Below are positions 29,291-42,780 of a stretch of 64,000 bases of DNA, one piece after another. The DNA lies in NCBI RefSeq assembly GCF_954871325.1, contig NC_088775.1, positions 78,779,561 to 78,843,560 on the forward strand, written 5' to 3'. The position numbers and the translations under genes are program-made. A model generated the notes under the pieces. It did not search any database. It was not told where the DNA came from and saw only the letters and a program-made list of their open reading frames with translations. Position 1 is the stretch's first letter, and each line of letters begins with the position of its first letter. Origin of the DNA: Gordionus sp. m RMFG-2023. Taxonomy: Eukaryota; Nematomorpha; Gordioida; Chordodea; Parachordodidae.

Positions 29291-29547
29291 AAATATTAAT
29301 AAAATTTTATGGTTATAATAAAACCCGCTAAACTGACAAGCCCGTTGTACCTATTTGACAAATTATATTTCTTTATAAAAAATCGGTTAACTGCTTTCAT
29401 GATATGTAGGAGTTATAAAACGAAACCAGGGTTAGTGTTGGCTTTCTTTCTAAGGTATACCAAACTGATAGGGTCGTGTCCTAGCTCGTTTTAATTTTTA
29501 TTCTTAATTCTGAATTCTATTAAGAAAAACAGCTTGGAGTTGGACAC

Positions 29548-29720
29548 TAGTGTTGTTTAATGGCTCGATTTAATAGATTTAATTAATATTTAATCAAAAT
29601 AATATTACGTAAGCCTCGAGATTTAGTTAATAGATGTCTAATCCTTTCTGCCATTTATGAGTAAAATCTCTACTTGCGTAATGTTATTAGGTTAAAATCT
29701 TGGTTGCCGTATTTTGGAAT
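29548..29720. mobile_element. TAGTGTTGTT-family MITE, truncated
   Basis: It begins TAGTGTTGTTTAATGGCTCG and carries the family core (GTAAGCCTCGAGATTTAGTT, CTTGCGTAATGTTATTAGG), but the expected right inverted repeat ending CAACACTA is absent. Confidence 0.6.
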
Positions 29721-30254
29721 AAGGTGAGATTACATTTTAAAAATAAGTAAAAAACAATTTTTTAAAAATAAAAAGTAAGGTGTTTCTAAATCGAAAAAAA
29801 ACCCTAAATTAGACAGGTGGGGTTTATTTTACCACAAATTTTTAAAGCTATATCTCAGAAATAATTAAAATTTGACACCCATTTTTCAAAATTATTGTAA
29901 AAATATTGAAGATAATGAACATAATATTTTTCGATTATATTTCTAAAAAAAAAAATTATGTTATTTTTTCTAAAATTGCGAAAATTTTTTTTTGAAATCT
30001 TCCTTTAATTATATTATTATCTACCAAAATAATTCATATTGAATAAAGACAATTTACATATATTTTAGAAGAAATATTCACGCCAAGATACAGACATAAA
30101 TTTTGAACAATTAGCAATTTTTTTAATTCTTCATCCATGAAATGTAATACCTTCCTCGTTGACTAGTTAAAATAAGTTTTACTGTCTCTATTTAGAATAT
30201 TCCTTAATGGTATCCCTTAATAATCTATAAACGCTAGGATTCTCATATATGTAC

Positions 30255-30535
30255 TCTTTAGGAAGGCGGAAAATAATTCCCCGGAAAAAAATCCCCAGTA
30301 ATAATTCTTAGAAAATAATTCCCAGGAATTGATTTTCTCAAATTTTTTAAATATTCAATTTGAGGATTTTTATTTCATGGGTGAATAGATTTTCACAAAT
30401 TTTTTAAATATTCAATTGAGGATTTTTATTTCATGAATATATATATATATAGGTAATTTTTTCTCCTATTTTATTTATTAATTTTTAATATCACGGGGAT
30501 TTTTTTTCCAGTGAATTATTTCTTAGATCCGTCCT
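30255..30535. repeat. Imperfect palindromic element with internal duplication
   Basis: The ends are inverted: AAATAATTCCCCGGAAAAAA with ATCCCCAG at the left pairs with ATCACGGGGATTTTTTTTCC and AGTGAATTATTT at the right. Inside, a ~60-bp unit (AAATTTTTTAAATATTCAAT, GAGGATTTTTATTTCATG) occurs twice in tandem. It is probably a MITE; the target duplication is unclear. Confidence 0.5.
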
Positions 30536-30817
30536 GTAGATAATAACTTATTGAAATAAATATTTCAAAATTTCCAAGTAAATTTGCTTGTTAACCACAT
30601 GATATTTACATAACAACCAATAATTAGATTGAGGAATCTGGTCCTTTTTTTTAAGGAAAGCATGTTTTATTTCATTTTATTAAGTCCTTCTTTACCAAAT
30701 GCTTAATGTCAATATAAAAATTAATCTTCAATTCACAATCTATATTTCACTACATAAAATGCTATGCATAATATAATTAATATCACATGATACATAAAAA
30801 ATATAAGGATAATAAAT

Positions 30818-30900
30818 TAGAGATCTGCAATACAAGGCCCAGTCCAGGTCTGAATTTTAAAAAACAGGCTCGGGCCAGGTATTTTTTTAAAAAAGTAAAA
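30818..30900. mobile_element. hAT-type MITE fragment, left end
   Basis: TAGAGATCTGCAATAC matches left ends of the CGGGCC family and is followed by AGGCCCAGTCCAGGTC and GGCTCGGGCCAGG. No right end was found. A similar orphan left end, CAGAGATTTGCAAAATCCGG, lies at 36671-36690. Confidence 0.5.
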
Positions 30901-32229
30901 TATATCTAAATATAAATATTATCTTCCGAGTTTTAAATTTTGAATATTTAGAACATAATTCTTAGTTCAGATTATTATAGCATATATATATATAAGCCAT
31001 GGCGGGATCTAAAGGCAAACTATAAAAGAAAATACAATCCGTTCCATCTAAAAATTTAATTGATAACACCCCAAAATTCGATATTTATTAATGGTTTAAT
31101 ACTATATTTCAATTTTATGAAAGGTCAATTGACTGGTCAAATTCAGTCAATGGTCAATTGTCCGAAGGAGTATCTAACCTCGCCAAATAGATTAAATATT
31201 CTAAAAAGTCTTAAGAAAAAAAAAATTAAAAATATGTTTGAAAAAAGAAAAAACGATATAAATACATGTGATCATAAAATGCTGCTTATTTATTGGGTCC
31301 CCAATATAAGGGGAACAACTTACTAGTATGCTAGTAGTGAATTTAATAAAGTATATGATATAATACAAGAATTATACATTTTACAAGTTTAATAGCAAAT
31401 TATGTTGAAAGCAATTACTTCCATAAGAAATAAGATTCTGGCCTCAAGTTAGTTAAATGGGCTTTGCTCACCGTGCTCATTAACAGAAGTGGCAATTTAC
31501 TAACAATTCATTTATACTTCTTGAGAAAGAAATTGGTTGATTTGGGTTAATATTCTTACTAAAACAGAAATCGATTGAAGATCTCGACAACAGGAAAACT
31601 GCTTAAAAAATATTTTATAATATTGAATATGAATCAGAAAAAGACTGCCACGAAAAGCGAAATATTTATTGAATGACAATGAATTTTTAAAAAAAATTTA
31701 AATTAATATTATAGAATAGATTCATTTTACTTGTCTTATTTATTTAAATCTGACCATATTTGACCGGTTAAATACACAACCTAAAAGTTTAATTGATAAC
31801 CTCCAAAATATTATCCCTACCCTACCCCATTAAAAAATTTATAAACAGAATCCCCCCCTCCTCAATATATAAAACGCTGTATATATAATTTAGAAAAAAT
31901 TATTTAAAAGATTTAAAAAAATATACGTGATACGAGATATATAGCGCATATGCCCTCTAGTGTTGAATGCAACAGAGCTACGCTAGGTTTTCCTCATTTC
32001 CATCTTATTGGAACTAATTTAATTTGGGTATAAAAGTCAAAATATTAGAACAATTTTTAGTAAGGAACTGCAAAAGAATACTTATAGGAGGATTTGAATG
32101 ATTGTTGACATTGGAAATATTTGATAATAATGAGTTTAAATTCTTGACATTTATTACGATAGGAAATATAAAATAGGGATAATTAGATAATGATAGTGAA
32201 CATTGAATTCTGAGATGTATTTTTATTCT

Positions 32230-34915
32230 TATTAGAGGTAACTTTTCTTGATGCGAAACAGCTTTTTAATGGATCTTTTATTGATATTTAGTTTAATGAA
32301 TTGTTTCATGTTCACGTTTAAGTCCATTATATCTTTTATTGTTTTATAATACCATAATGTTTTGTATTTTGTGTATTGTTTTCCACTGTATGAGTACAGC
32401 CATGTTATGGCATCATGAACTAAGTTATTATCTGAATTTCTTATTATGTGGCCTAAGAGCTGAATCCGGCGTTTTTTAAGAGTAATATTTATTGGTGTGT
32501 GAGTTGACTTCCCCTAAAGATTTGAGTTTGAGATAACTCTTGGATAGAAAATACCGTGTATAGTGCGTTCATATATCTATAGAACGCGCCTCTAGCTTTT
32601 TGTATTCTCATCTTCATCTCATCTTTACAACTTCCTTTCTTATCTAAGATTACACCTAAGTATTTTATTTTCCCTACGATTTTCACTGTATTCTCTCCAA
32701 CTGTAAAATTTTGGATTGAAGGCGTGTTTGGGGAGGGAAGAATAACAGTTTTGTTAAAGTTGATCTTAAGTCCAACTCTATAGCTCACAGTCTCAATTAG
32801 ATAAAGTAGATTCTTGGTTTCTTCAATACTTCTCGAGATTACTACAATATCATCCGCATAGGATATTATCCTATTTACAAAAAAAATCTTCTCATTTGAT
32901 CCTATATCAACTAGATAGTACATCTTTTATTATTTTATTGATTATTATGTTAAAAAGGAGAGGTGAGAGGGTGCAGCCTTGTTTTACACCTTTTTTTATC
33001 CTCAAGAAGGGAGAGATTTTATCATTTATTTTGAAACAAGCAAATAAATTTGAATAGTGATTTTTTAAGATTCGAATTATTTGGGTTTCAATACCGCATT
33101 CTACTAGCGTTTCCCAAAGAGCTAACATGGTTAACGTTGTCAAATGCTCTACTAAAATCAATAAATGTGTAGAATGAGGGTATCTTGTATTTATGACACT
33201 TCTGCATTATTATTTTCAGAAATAATATAGGTTCCAGTATATTTTTATTTGGCCTATAAGCAAATATGTTTAGGAAAAAGATTAGGCGTCGATTGAGCAA
33301 TTTTATTTTTTATAAGTACCATAAATATTTTGGACACGCAAGATGTTAGAGCACACGCACGATAATCAGTAAATTTTTGGGGTGCAGTTTTGGGGAAGTT
33401 ACATAAAAAGGACTTGTTCCATTCTGTTGGGGTACTTCCACTTTCCCATATTTTATTAATGAGGGCCAGAAGGAAGGAAGATGTCGTTCTAGGTGCTATC
33501 TTTAGATACTCAGCAGTAATGTTGTCAAGCCCTGGAGCTTTATTGTTATGTAATTTTTTATTACATTCATTATTTCATTTACCGAGACTGGGGTGAAGCA
33601 ACATTTATGTTTAAACTAGTTGGTATATTTACTTTGCGCCCGTCAAAAACCGTAATATAATAATCAAGCCACAAAGCTATTTCTTGGTCAATTATTATTT
33701 TACCATTATTTAATACAATTGAGGGTATCTTCTTAAAGCTACAAGGTTTACAAAAATATTTTAATTTCTTGTATGCATCATATAGTCTATTTTCTCTCAC
33801 ATCTTTGTCTATGTCAAACGCTTTCTTCGCGCAATAGACCCGTCTATCTCTCCGCAGTAATCTCTGTATCAGCTTCCATAGATCCTTATTAGAGCTATTC
33901 GCTATTCTTAACTGATTTATTCTCTCAAGGGTATCATTCGACATCCATTCATTCCTTGGGATAAGACTTACTACTGGCAGGACCTTATATGTATCGACAA
34001 GAACATCTTTAAAAAGATTCCAACTTTTCTCAACACCTTCTAGCCTAATTGTATTCAAGAAGTTAGCTTCTTTCCCACTTAATACTTGATCAAAATATCT
34101 TGCATCGTCCAATGTTCTTATTTTATTTAGTTTGCGAGTTATACCATTACGCGAGAGAGTAGCGCTAGAACTAGTTGAAGATTGTCTGTTTCCATTGTGA
34201 TACCCCCATAAATTTTTAACCATAATAATTGCTCTAAGCAGTCTATGATCCGATAGGTTTATATTAGTTTGGGCCTTTACATCAACGAACCAACAATGAA
34301 CATTCGAAATGAAGAAATCGATTTGTGATTTCTGCTGAGCTCTTACAAAGGTGTAAGTACTCCTATCTCCATGACTAAAAAAAGTGTTTTCAATTTTTAT
34401 TACTACAGAAATCAAGTAATTTCTTACTGTATTCGCTATTCCTTTGTATTAAGGTGGCATGCCCAGTGACGTTTCTGTTCATATATTCCACTTCCCTGCC
34501 AATATTCATATTTAGATCACCTAATATTATAATGTTATATCTCTCTGGTAAGGAGTGTATTATGTTAATCATTATATCTATAAAGGCTGATCGCTCATTC
34601 CTGTTTGGTAGGACGTAGAAATTTGCGATTATTGTAGACTTGAAGTTCGTATTTAAGTATAGAAGCCCACACCTTTCCGAGATGGGTACAAATTTCATGA
34701 CATATTTCTGCATTCTCTTATTAATGAGGAAAGCAATCCCCGACCAACTATTGGAGGTGGTGCCCGAGCAAAACATTTTATAATCATTAAAATTAGCCGT
34801 AATATCTCCAGGGTAGTGGGTTTCCTGGATGCCCCAAATGTCGATTTTTCCGCATCTAACATCCTTAAAAGAACTGCCAGTTTATTCATCAATCCATTAA
34901 TGTTAAGAGATGGTA
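32230..34915 (-). mobile_element. RTE-like LINE, decayed
   Basis: The minus strand encodes, in order, an apurinic endonuclease (LNINGLMNKLAVLL, WGIQETH-like start near 34815, NIIILGDLNMNIG, SQIDFFISN, INLSDHRLLRA), a reverse transcriptase (NNKAPGLDNITAEYL at about 33540, FYTFIDFSRAFDNVNH, GVKQGCTLSPLLFN, ISYADDIVVISRS, LKINFNKT, IKYLGVILDKKG), and a C-terminal segment RRIQLLGHIIRNSDN near 32455. The YADD catalytic pair is kept. The R-x-x-x-LGH-x-x-R segment and single-ORF layout favour the RTE clade. Open frames at 34776-34390, 34415-33579, 33300-33088, 33161-32907 and 32923-32489 are separated by frameshifts, at least five in all, so it is dead. It starts within the endonuclease and is 5' truncated. 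Confidence 0.85.
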
Positions 34916-34992
34916 AAAAAATATATATATTTATATAAAAATAAAATAAAAAATTAACCAATCAGAAAAAGGAACCAATCCAATATTAGTAT

Positions 34993-35208
34993 TAGTGTTG
35001 TTAAACGGCTCATTCGAGCCAATTTTTAAAAACGGCTAACTCAATATTTCGCCAAAAAATAATTGCCTAAGCCTCGTGATTTCACTAACAGATGTCCAAA
35101 CCCTTGGGCCATTTTTGAGAAAAGTTTTCAGGCTTGCTATTTTTATGGATAAAATAATGAATTGGCTGTTTCAAAAATCGACTCAAATCGAGTCGTTCAA
35201 CAACACTA
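34993..35208. mobile_element. TAGTGTTGTT-family MITE, complete
   Basis: This 216-bp element starts TAGTGTTGTTAAACGGCTCA and ends with the complementary TCGTTCAACAACACTA. Its flanks ATTAGTAT and ATTAATAT match at seven of eight positions, the expected 8-bp target duplication of a hAT-type element. Arms pair over most of their length, so a transcript would fold into a hairpin. It lies just upstream of the truncated LINE. Confidence 0.75.
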
Positions 35209-38200
35209 ATTAATATAAAAAAAATAAACATAAAAAAATTACATTTCCAATTTTATATATTGGTAAGTCTAGTTTGCCATATAAAAACGTAAGTAAAAAA
35301 ATCTAGATTCAAAAAAAGGTAGGGTCTATTCAACCCAATGACATATAATAATATCATTGATTCAACCCCAACTCAACAAATTGCATATAACTATATCAAA
35401 TCTAAGTCATGAAATTTGGTAGATATATATTATATATATATATATATACACACCTTATTATAAAATATTAAACTACTGTAATAATAACCATGTCAAAGTA
35501 CCTTCAAGTTATAATATTGCCAAAATTATTTCGTGAGGTAAGATTATACCCGCCTCACCTTTGTTCTGTAGATTTAAAATAAAATTGTAATGACAGAGAG
35601 GATTTGGGTATTCTTTTGACTCTAAAACGAGCTATTATTAAAGATCTACAATGAATGGGTTTTAGCTCAAAAGCCTGAACCGTCATTTTGGAAATAAATT
35701 TTGAAGCCCGCCAATATGTTAAAAATTAACCAATCCGTTATTTAAAAAGAGACTGAAATTTACTAATGAAATTTTGAAATATAAATACTTTTAAATAATT
35801 TAGCTGCCCTATCCAATCTCACCAGTAAAATATTTTAAGCTAATCTGCCCAATCTCCATCAGTTGTTTGAAAAATTACGTTCATCCACCCATTGCTTAAA
35901 ATTTTTAAAACGCTAGTACCAAAAACTTGTTTTTTTTACATTTAAAATAAATTATTACTAATATAACATTTAATTTAAATGGATAAATTGATGATAATAT
36001 AAGTGTGAAAAATTTAATATTGTCGATATAAGATAAACAAAAATCTGTGTCTTCCCCTTTCAAATCGTTCTTTTCCTACCATACGGCTCTTCCAAGAAAC
36101 AATTTTTTATATTATTATTTAAATCATTATTTTTTAAATACAAATAATTTATAAAATGAGTTCAAAAAAATTTAATTATAATTTAAAAAATAACTATTAA
36201 AAAACATATGGTAACATTAATTTTAGGAGAAAGTATTAGATAATGCCATATCATTTAGGAATTAACAAAAGATACATACAGCATTTTTCTATTATCCCAA
36301 AACACGATGTTTTATAAATTATAATCCTTTTAGTTTGATAACATCTTCCTCTTTTTCATCACGACAACACACTTCATCATAAAATTATTCATTTACAAAA
36401 ACAACCATATTCGTAATGTAAATCAAATATATTTAAAAATTTTAATAAACGTTTTAATTTAAAAATTGAGTTACCTCATTTAAACCCTTGAACATTTTAA
36501 ACTTTATGTTCTATTGAACTATTGGACTGTTACGAAACCACCTTCACATTATAATACCTAAATGATCAATTTTAAGCTACATATAGTGTAGAGTATATTA
36601 TTAATTATTTCATTATTACTAACAAATACTTAAATTTTATTCAAAATTATAAATAGTCTTAATTTAATCAGAGATTTGCAAAATCCGGCCAATCTAGGCC
36701 CATTAAGATTTTTACATATGTTACATTACTAATTTTCCCGTAATCTATATCTCTGTTTATTTTTTTTCCCAATGTCATGGTCATGGCTATCTATTTCTTT
36801 AACAACTGTTTTATAAATCAATTGTGTTTTGTTATCTTATATTGTGTATTTGTAATTGGATCATTGAATATATTTTTTTAATTTTTTGTGAAATTAAATT
36901 AAATATTTTATTTTATATATATTTAGTATTTTAGCTAGACAGCTCTTAAAATGAAATAAGCTATTGTAATTTATTTTAATATATATTTATATTTTATTTA
37001 TCAATCAAAATCGAAATATTTGCCTGAATTTAAATTTAGTATTCTATTTTATATTTAGTATTTTAGCTTGACAGCTCTTAAATACAATGAAATATAAGCA
37101 TATTGTAATTTATTTTAAAATAATATTTATATTCTATTTATTAATGCTAGGGCTTTTAAAGAATCGAGATTTACAGTCAATGCCTGATATTTTATTTGTG
37201 CTAAGAACATAATGATAATTAAAAATTACTCTCAAAATTAAAAAGTTGCGCGTTTAGGATTAAAAAAAATCTTTAACTATTAAATATATAAATTTCAATA
37301 TTCATTTTAAATATGGCCCTGGAGAAAGCCATCTTAAGGGCCCTGTGTTCTATATAAATTTTGATCCATAAAAGTATACTATATAAATTTTTCAGACTAA
37401 AGCCGATTTTGTAAATATATGATATCTGAGTCTTTAGACAGTAATATTGCCGCAAATAGTTTGGTATTCTTTTTTTTACTCAAGAAATATAAATATGCTA
37501 AAATGGTCTCCAATTACAAAATATACTAACTTAATTTATTCCCTATCCCTTTTCAAAAATTATTAGAAATTTCACCGTGGCAAAAAAAGACCTAATTAGT
37601 TAAAATAAACATAAATATATCACATATTTTTTTTAAAGAGAATATTAAAATGAGTGCCTAAAATAAGTTAACAAGATATTCGAAGTAGAGCCAGTAAAAC
37701 CATCAAATATTTCTTCTAAGTTTTCGATTATTACAAATATTAAACTTTCCAATCTTATATGTAATTCAAAACAAAATCGACATATTTAACTCGTGATATG
37801 TGACATGCCTTTCCCCTTTAAAAAGCTTTAATTTAAGAATCTTAAGTATCTACTAGAAAAATTTATAGCGAAATGAAATTGATTAAATTTAAGCAATTTT
37901 CTTTTCCTCTTATAATTGCGACATTGTAGCATTTATTATTCATTGTCAATATAGGTATATATTAATATGTTTTTAATATTCCATAATTTATGATAAAATA
38001 GCATTGCGTAATTTTGGATTTAAATAATAGCGAATTTTTCTATACGTTTATAAAATAATCATAGCCGTTTAAGCCTATTTATAGCCGGAACCAAGTTAGC
38101 GGAAAACTATCACTCTGGCCTTGGAGGTTTTCTTAAAAATGATAGCAGCTCAAATTTGAAAGAAACTAATATAAAGTAAACCACCTTAATCTTACCGAAT

Positions 38201-39839
38201 TTTTTCCGGCAGGCCTCTGTAGATTAAACCGAAATAGCAGATATTTAGCTATTACTTAATTATATATCTCACATAGAAAATCGCTAGTGGCACACTTTAA
38301 GGCCTAAAAAGAAGCAAAAAATTGGAACTTTTTTAAAATATAAATAATAAATAAATTAGCACTTATTTTATTACACAAAACAAATCCAAGAAAAAAAAAA
38401 TTGCCAGAATTATTTCATTTTTTTGAATCCTAACCTGATTCAACTCTAAAAATAGGTACAAGGCCCATCTGATTTAAGAATAACGGAAAAATTTTATGTC
38501 TAAAGAAGAATTTAAAATTCCTTTGGTTGTTTATCAACCAAGAGTATACCGTAAAGATGAAAGTCCACCGTATATTAACTTATAACTATACTAATTCATA
38601 ATAAACAAACAAATTAGAATAAATAATTGAATATATAACTTATTATAGTTTTAATTGAATATATAACTTATTATAGTTTTAATTGAAGTCATAAAGGTAA
38701 GGGTAGAAGAAATCCCGCTAACTTTGATCAAAATTATGTTAGGCTCAAGCCTACTTATAAGTCATAAAAAATAACTGGGATTAGAATCGGCTTAAGAATA
38801 AAAGAACTCTTGGTAAAAACAAGATAAAAACAGTTTAGAAATTTGATGAAAGAATATATATTTGTTTTATCGAAATATCTTCATTTTTAAAATTGGCATT
38901 ATGAAGAATTAAAAGAAAAACGATTGTATTCTTTGTTTCCAAAACGAGGACGCTATGTGCGATCTGAAAATTTATGTTTTTCCTATTTGTGATTTGAAAA
39001 AAAATTGGTTAAAATCACATATTCATAATGATATACATATGTTTGCAAATAAAATTGTTAATTTTACGTTTTTTTAGCTTTAGAAGCAAATAAATGAAGG
39101 ACTTATATTTTTCTTCTCTATTTTATAATTATCAATTTTTAATTTGTGCACAAAAAGAAAATAAAAATAATTATCGTAATTTTGGATACAATAAGACTAT
39201 TTCCAATTCTTTTTTATTTTAAAGGCTTTATATATTGAAAAGAAAATATGCAGGTTTCTTCATTCTTTAAAGCGCATGCTCGATTTGAGCCAATTTTTAA
39301 ATTTTACCCCAAAAATATCACGCTAGCCTAAAAATTTTGCTCATAGATTTGGGAACTTAAAGATAAATGAGAAGATAGCGAAAATGTTATATAATTAATA
39401 AAAGGTTTTGATTAGGAAAGCATATTGGTTGGGTTAATTTTAAGTTTATTTAGCAAAATGATGTTTTAAAAAAAGTATTAATTTAGAAATGAGAAATATA
39501 AGCTAATCTTAACTGATCTTTATATGAGGACCATAGTCCGGCCTGTGCACCGGATTGTAATCTTATCTACCCGTAATATTCTTCTTACAAGTCGACTCAA
39601 AAATATAAAAAAGATGTTTTATAATTTTTTTAAAATAAAATAAACCATAGTTATAATTTTATTTAAAAATTAATTAGAATGCGTTTTAAATAGAAATTAT
39701 GGGTTAGACGAGTAAAAAAACTAATTATATATCAGTGTGGATAAAGAGGGTTTATATGCGAACTGATGGACGTTAGATATTTAAAGGGAAAAATATCAAT
39801 CTCGATATATGCTAAAAATAATAGTACTGTTCTTTTGTA
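35209..39839. other. AT-rich stretch without recognised genes
   Basis: No host gene was recognised. The stretch contains TA dinucleotide runs near 35425-35450, an orphan left end of the CGGGCC hAT family at 36671, two related ~120-bp segments at about 36900-37000 and 37020-37150 (both with ATTTTAGCT-x-GACAGCTCTTAAA), and a partial TAGTGTTGTT-family core at about 39275-39350. Confidence 0.4.
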
Positions 39840-40428
39840 TCAAATTATGTTATTTGCATATAAAATCCTTATAGGCCTTTTAAAAAACATTTTAATTGCT
39901 GTTCCTTTATATATATGATAATGATATTCTCGAGACCCACCGCGCAAATATCTTACAGTCAGCTGTCCTGCTTTGTTGGAAGGGGATGGGAACAACAGTT
40001 CTACTTAATATTATATTATTACTAATATATAATAAACTAAATAATATTTATTTTTTTTTACCTATTTTTGGGGATTGTTTTATTGGTGGATCCAAGGGAT
40101 ATTTAGAAACGGTGTTAGATAATATGGGGTTTTGAAAGTAATCCATTGTAGTTGTAGTTTTAATTTGATAGGAATCAATTTTGTTTTTTTTGAATTTACT
40201 ATTAATCATATTTCTGAGAGCTTCTAATTTGGATGTTAGACTACTTGATTTAATTGTATTTATATTGTTTTCATTTTGTGTATTGTAGAACACTTTTCGA
40301 CAATTCGATGTGTTGTAGCGGTGAGAATCCTTACAAAATTTGGAGTCTATAATTAATTGTTCGATTGTTACGATTTCATAGAAATAATATAACATTAACA
40401 AAAAGATCCATGCCATGATAGAATTCAT
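39840..40428 (-). CDS. Possible two-exon secreted or type II membrane protein
   Basis: Not recognised. Exon 1 (40428-40062) starts with a Met and a strongly hydrophobic segment at about residues 5-20 (MAWIFLLMLYYFYEIV), fitting a signal peptide or a signal anchor. Two cysteines follow (FCKDSHRYNTSNCRK), then a Lys/Asn/Ser-rich chain ending PPIKQSPKI. A GT donor at 40061 (ATAG/GTAAAA) and an AG acceptor at 40004 define a 58-bp intron, like the short ALK introns. Joining them keeps the frame into ELLFPSPSNKAGQLTVRYLR and GGSREYHYHIYKG, with a stop at 39840-39842, for 176 residues. The second exon is clearly less AT-rich than its surroundings, which supports coding. It could still be a chance ORF. 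The unspliced reading ends IGKKK at 40048. Confidence 0.35.
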
Positions 40429-41600
40429 TCTTTATTTATTTTTTATTTTTTTACCGAAAATTTAGGAAATTAAAATTCATTTTAAAAATGGGGCAAAAAT
40501 ATTTGGTCAATTTCCAGGTATAGAAAATATGGGAAGGATAATTTAGTTTTTCATTCAGAAATTGAATTTTTTTTGTTTTTATGGGGGTGTAATAATTTAC
40601 ATTTTATAAAATTTATTTTATTTATACCATTTGTTTTATTTCGTCAATTTATTGCAAATTTTTCTTTTTTTTTAAAAAAATTTCTGTTTTTTTTTTAAAT
40701 CTTAACTTTCCAATAAACAAATAAAAATTAAAATAAATAACAAAAAGATAAATCTTCTTCTTTTTTTCCCTTGATTTTATTCAGGATATTTTTTTTTTAA
40801 AAAAGTAAATATAACAATATTTTAAATAAATAATTTACTGAAATAAGTGAGTATAAAAACCTTGATCTCTAATTATCTTGGTTTTTAATATCTAATATGA
40901 TGCGGAGGTTTTCAAGCACGGGGCTAAATTCCTCCTTTAAGTTTTTGCGAATCCTATTTTTATGATATGTTGCGCATACAATATATATTACAATTTTAAA
41001 TTAGTATTTAAGTAAATATAGTTCTCCAAATTCTATTACTAAGATAAAAATTTAATTTTAATATGACTACGGAGATTATATCTTAGAAGAATAAATAGAT
41101 ATACATAGTTTAGAAGGTAGAATGGAAACAACTGCTAAATGCTACATTTACATTTTTTTTTTTGAAGAAAAAAAAAGATTTGAAAAATATTAACAATTGC
41201 AAACTTTTATTAATATGTTCATTTTTTTTTTAAAAAACATTACTTCTATCTCCGTAAAATAAATATTTGATTTTATATGTAGTAAAAAATATACTAAATA
41301 AATATTTTCTTAATAAAAAAAATGGTAATTAGATTTCAAGGAATGGGCTTCCTTCCTGCTGATAAATAAATAAAACGATTTAAATTAAATAAAATTACAT
41401 TTTCGAGTATTTCGATTACGTTAAAATGTAGTATCTTTTAAATGGTCAATAAAATCGAACTCGAATCTACTTTTAAAACAATTTAGATTTGTTTTGACAA
41501 AAAAAAATTCTCTCCTTGGAACGGTCGGATTAATATTTTTTACCAAATATATATTCGCTTGCATAATTATTTAGGATTATAATAAGTCTGCGTGGTTCTC
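40429..41600. other. AT-rich stretch, nothing recognised
   Basis: Long T and A runs dominate (for example near 40640-40700 and 41145-41240). No gene, RNA or terminal-repeat structure was recognised. Confidence 0.4.
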
Positions 41601-41602
41601 GC

Positions 41603-41906
41603 TTCATGGGTCTTAATTTTTTAACCGAGCCCGGCCCAGGCCCGCAGTAAAAAATTTTTTAGGTCCAGCCTAGCCCCCAAAATTTAATTTATTGTATTTA
41701 TTAAAAAAATATATTTTATTTTAGTGTGTTTAGGCTATCATTTTGTTTATAACATAGTTTATTATTAGAAGAAGAAATATTTCTTAAGTTGGCAACTGTT
41801 TTAAATAAGCAAAATTTAAATTTAATAATTTTAGGTCAAGCCCATTAAAAAAATCTTCAAAAACCCAGGCCTGATATAAGCCCGCTAGAAAATATGAAGG
41901 TCTCTA
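41603..41906. mobile_element. hAT-type MITE, CGGGCC family
   Basis: The interior has AGCCCGGCCCAGGCCCG near the left end and AGGCCTGATATAAGCCCG near the right, and the right end GAAGGTCTCTA is as in the 15810-16003 copy. Flanks GTTCTCGC (41595-41602) and GTTCTCAC (41907-41914) match at seven of eight positions. The left inverted repeat is degraded. Confidence 0.6.
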
Positions 41907-41929
41907 GTTCTCACTCTAGGAATAAGAAT

Positions 41930-42780
41930 ATAGGCATATAATTCCGTTTCTTTTTCTCTTTCTTTCTTGCCTCGAGAAAAAAATAGCTAAAGGTTAGGGC
42001 TAGTTTGACACCCGTATTGGTTACAAGTCTCACAATGCATCCAAATTTCTTTTCGTATATCAATTTAATAAAATATAAATATTTTGTATATATAAATAAT
42101 ATATTTAAGTTTTTATTTACTTTATACAATAAAAATACATATTTCAAAATATGTAATTTGTCATTCTGACGAATGAATTAATTTAGAGTTAGACAATATT
42201 GGTAAACTAATCTCTTTATTTATGATAATCCATAAATTTGAAAAACGATGCACATTTATGCATAATTAAAAATCAATTTTGGTTTCCCGCCATTTCCTTT
42301 TTTTGAACGTTATGATACATCTATAATATTTATATATACGATCGACAAACAAATGCAAACCAAACAGATTTATATTGTAGCGGCCTCTAATAAAAAATAA
42401 ATTTAATCTAATAACTAATTTGTGAGTATAATTAATCAACTAATGTAGTAAGAGTCAGCTCACCGGTAATTCTTGTGGAGGTCAGAATTGTAAAAACCCT
42501 ATTTAACAATAATACTAGTTACTAAGATTAGATAAAGCATGTTGAAGATAATTATGGCAAAGTTTATAAAAATAATATGTTTTGATATTAAAACCAATAT
42601 CAAAAGTTATACATTTATATTATAGTAAAAATTAAAAAAATTTTTTTGTATATATGTAAATTTTGTGGGGCTCGCCACAATTATTTTATATTTTACAAAC
42701 AATTCTCAACAAAATTAACAAGAATTTATATTAAATATAATGTCAATTTGAGATCAATGTATAATTATTAAAATATTAAT
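41930..42780. repeat. Interspersed repeat, copy B
   Basis: This is the second copy of the non-coding family at 28200-28985, in the same orientation and with similar spacing of shared blocks (CTCGAGAAAAAAATAGCTAA, AATTTGTCATTCTGACGA, GGTTTCCCGCCATTTCC, GGGGCTCGCCACA). Divergence and small indels are frequent, so the copies are old. Confidence 0.65.

Noticed and set aside
39840-40428. Reading the small secreted candidate as an ALK ligand (ALKAL-type) because ALK is nearby
   Set aside because: Only a loose C...HRYNT...C resemblance exists; cysteine number and spacing do not match the family, and proximity is no evidence.
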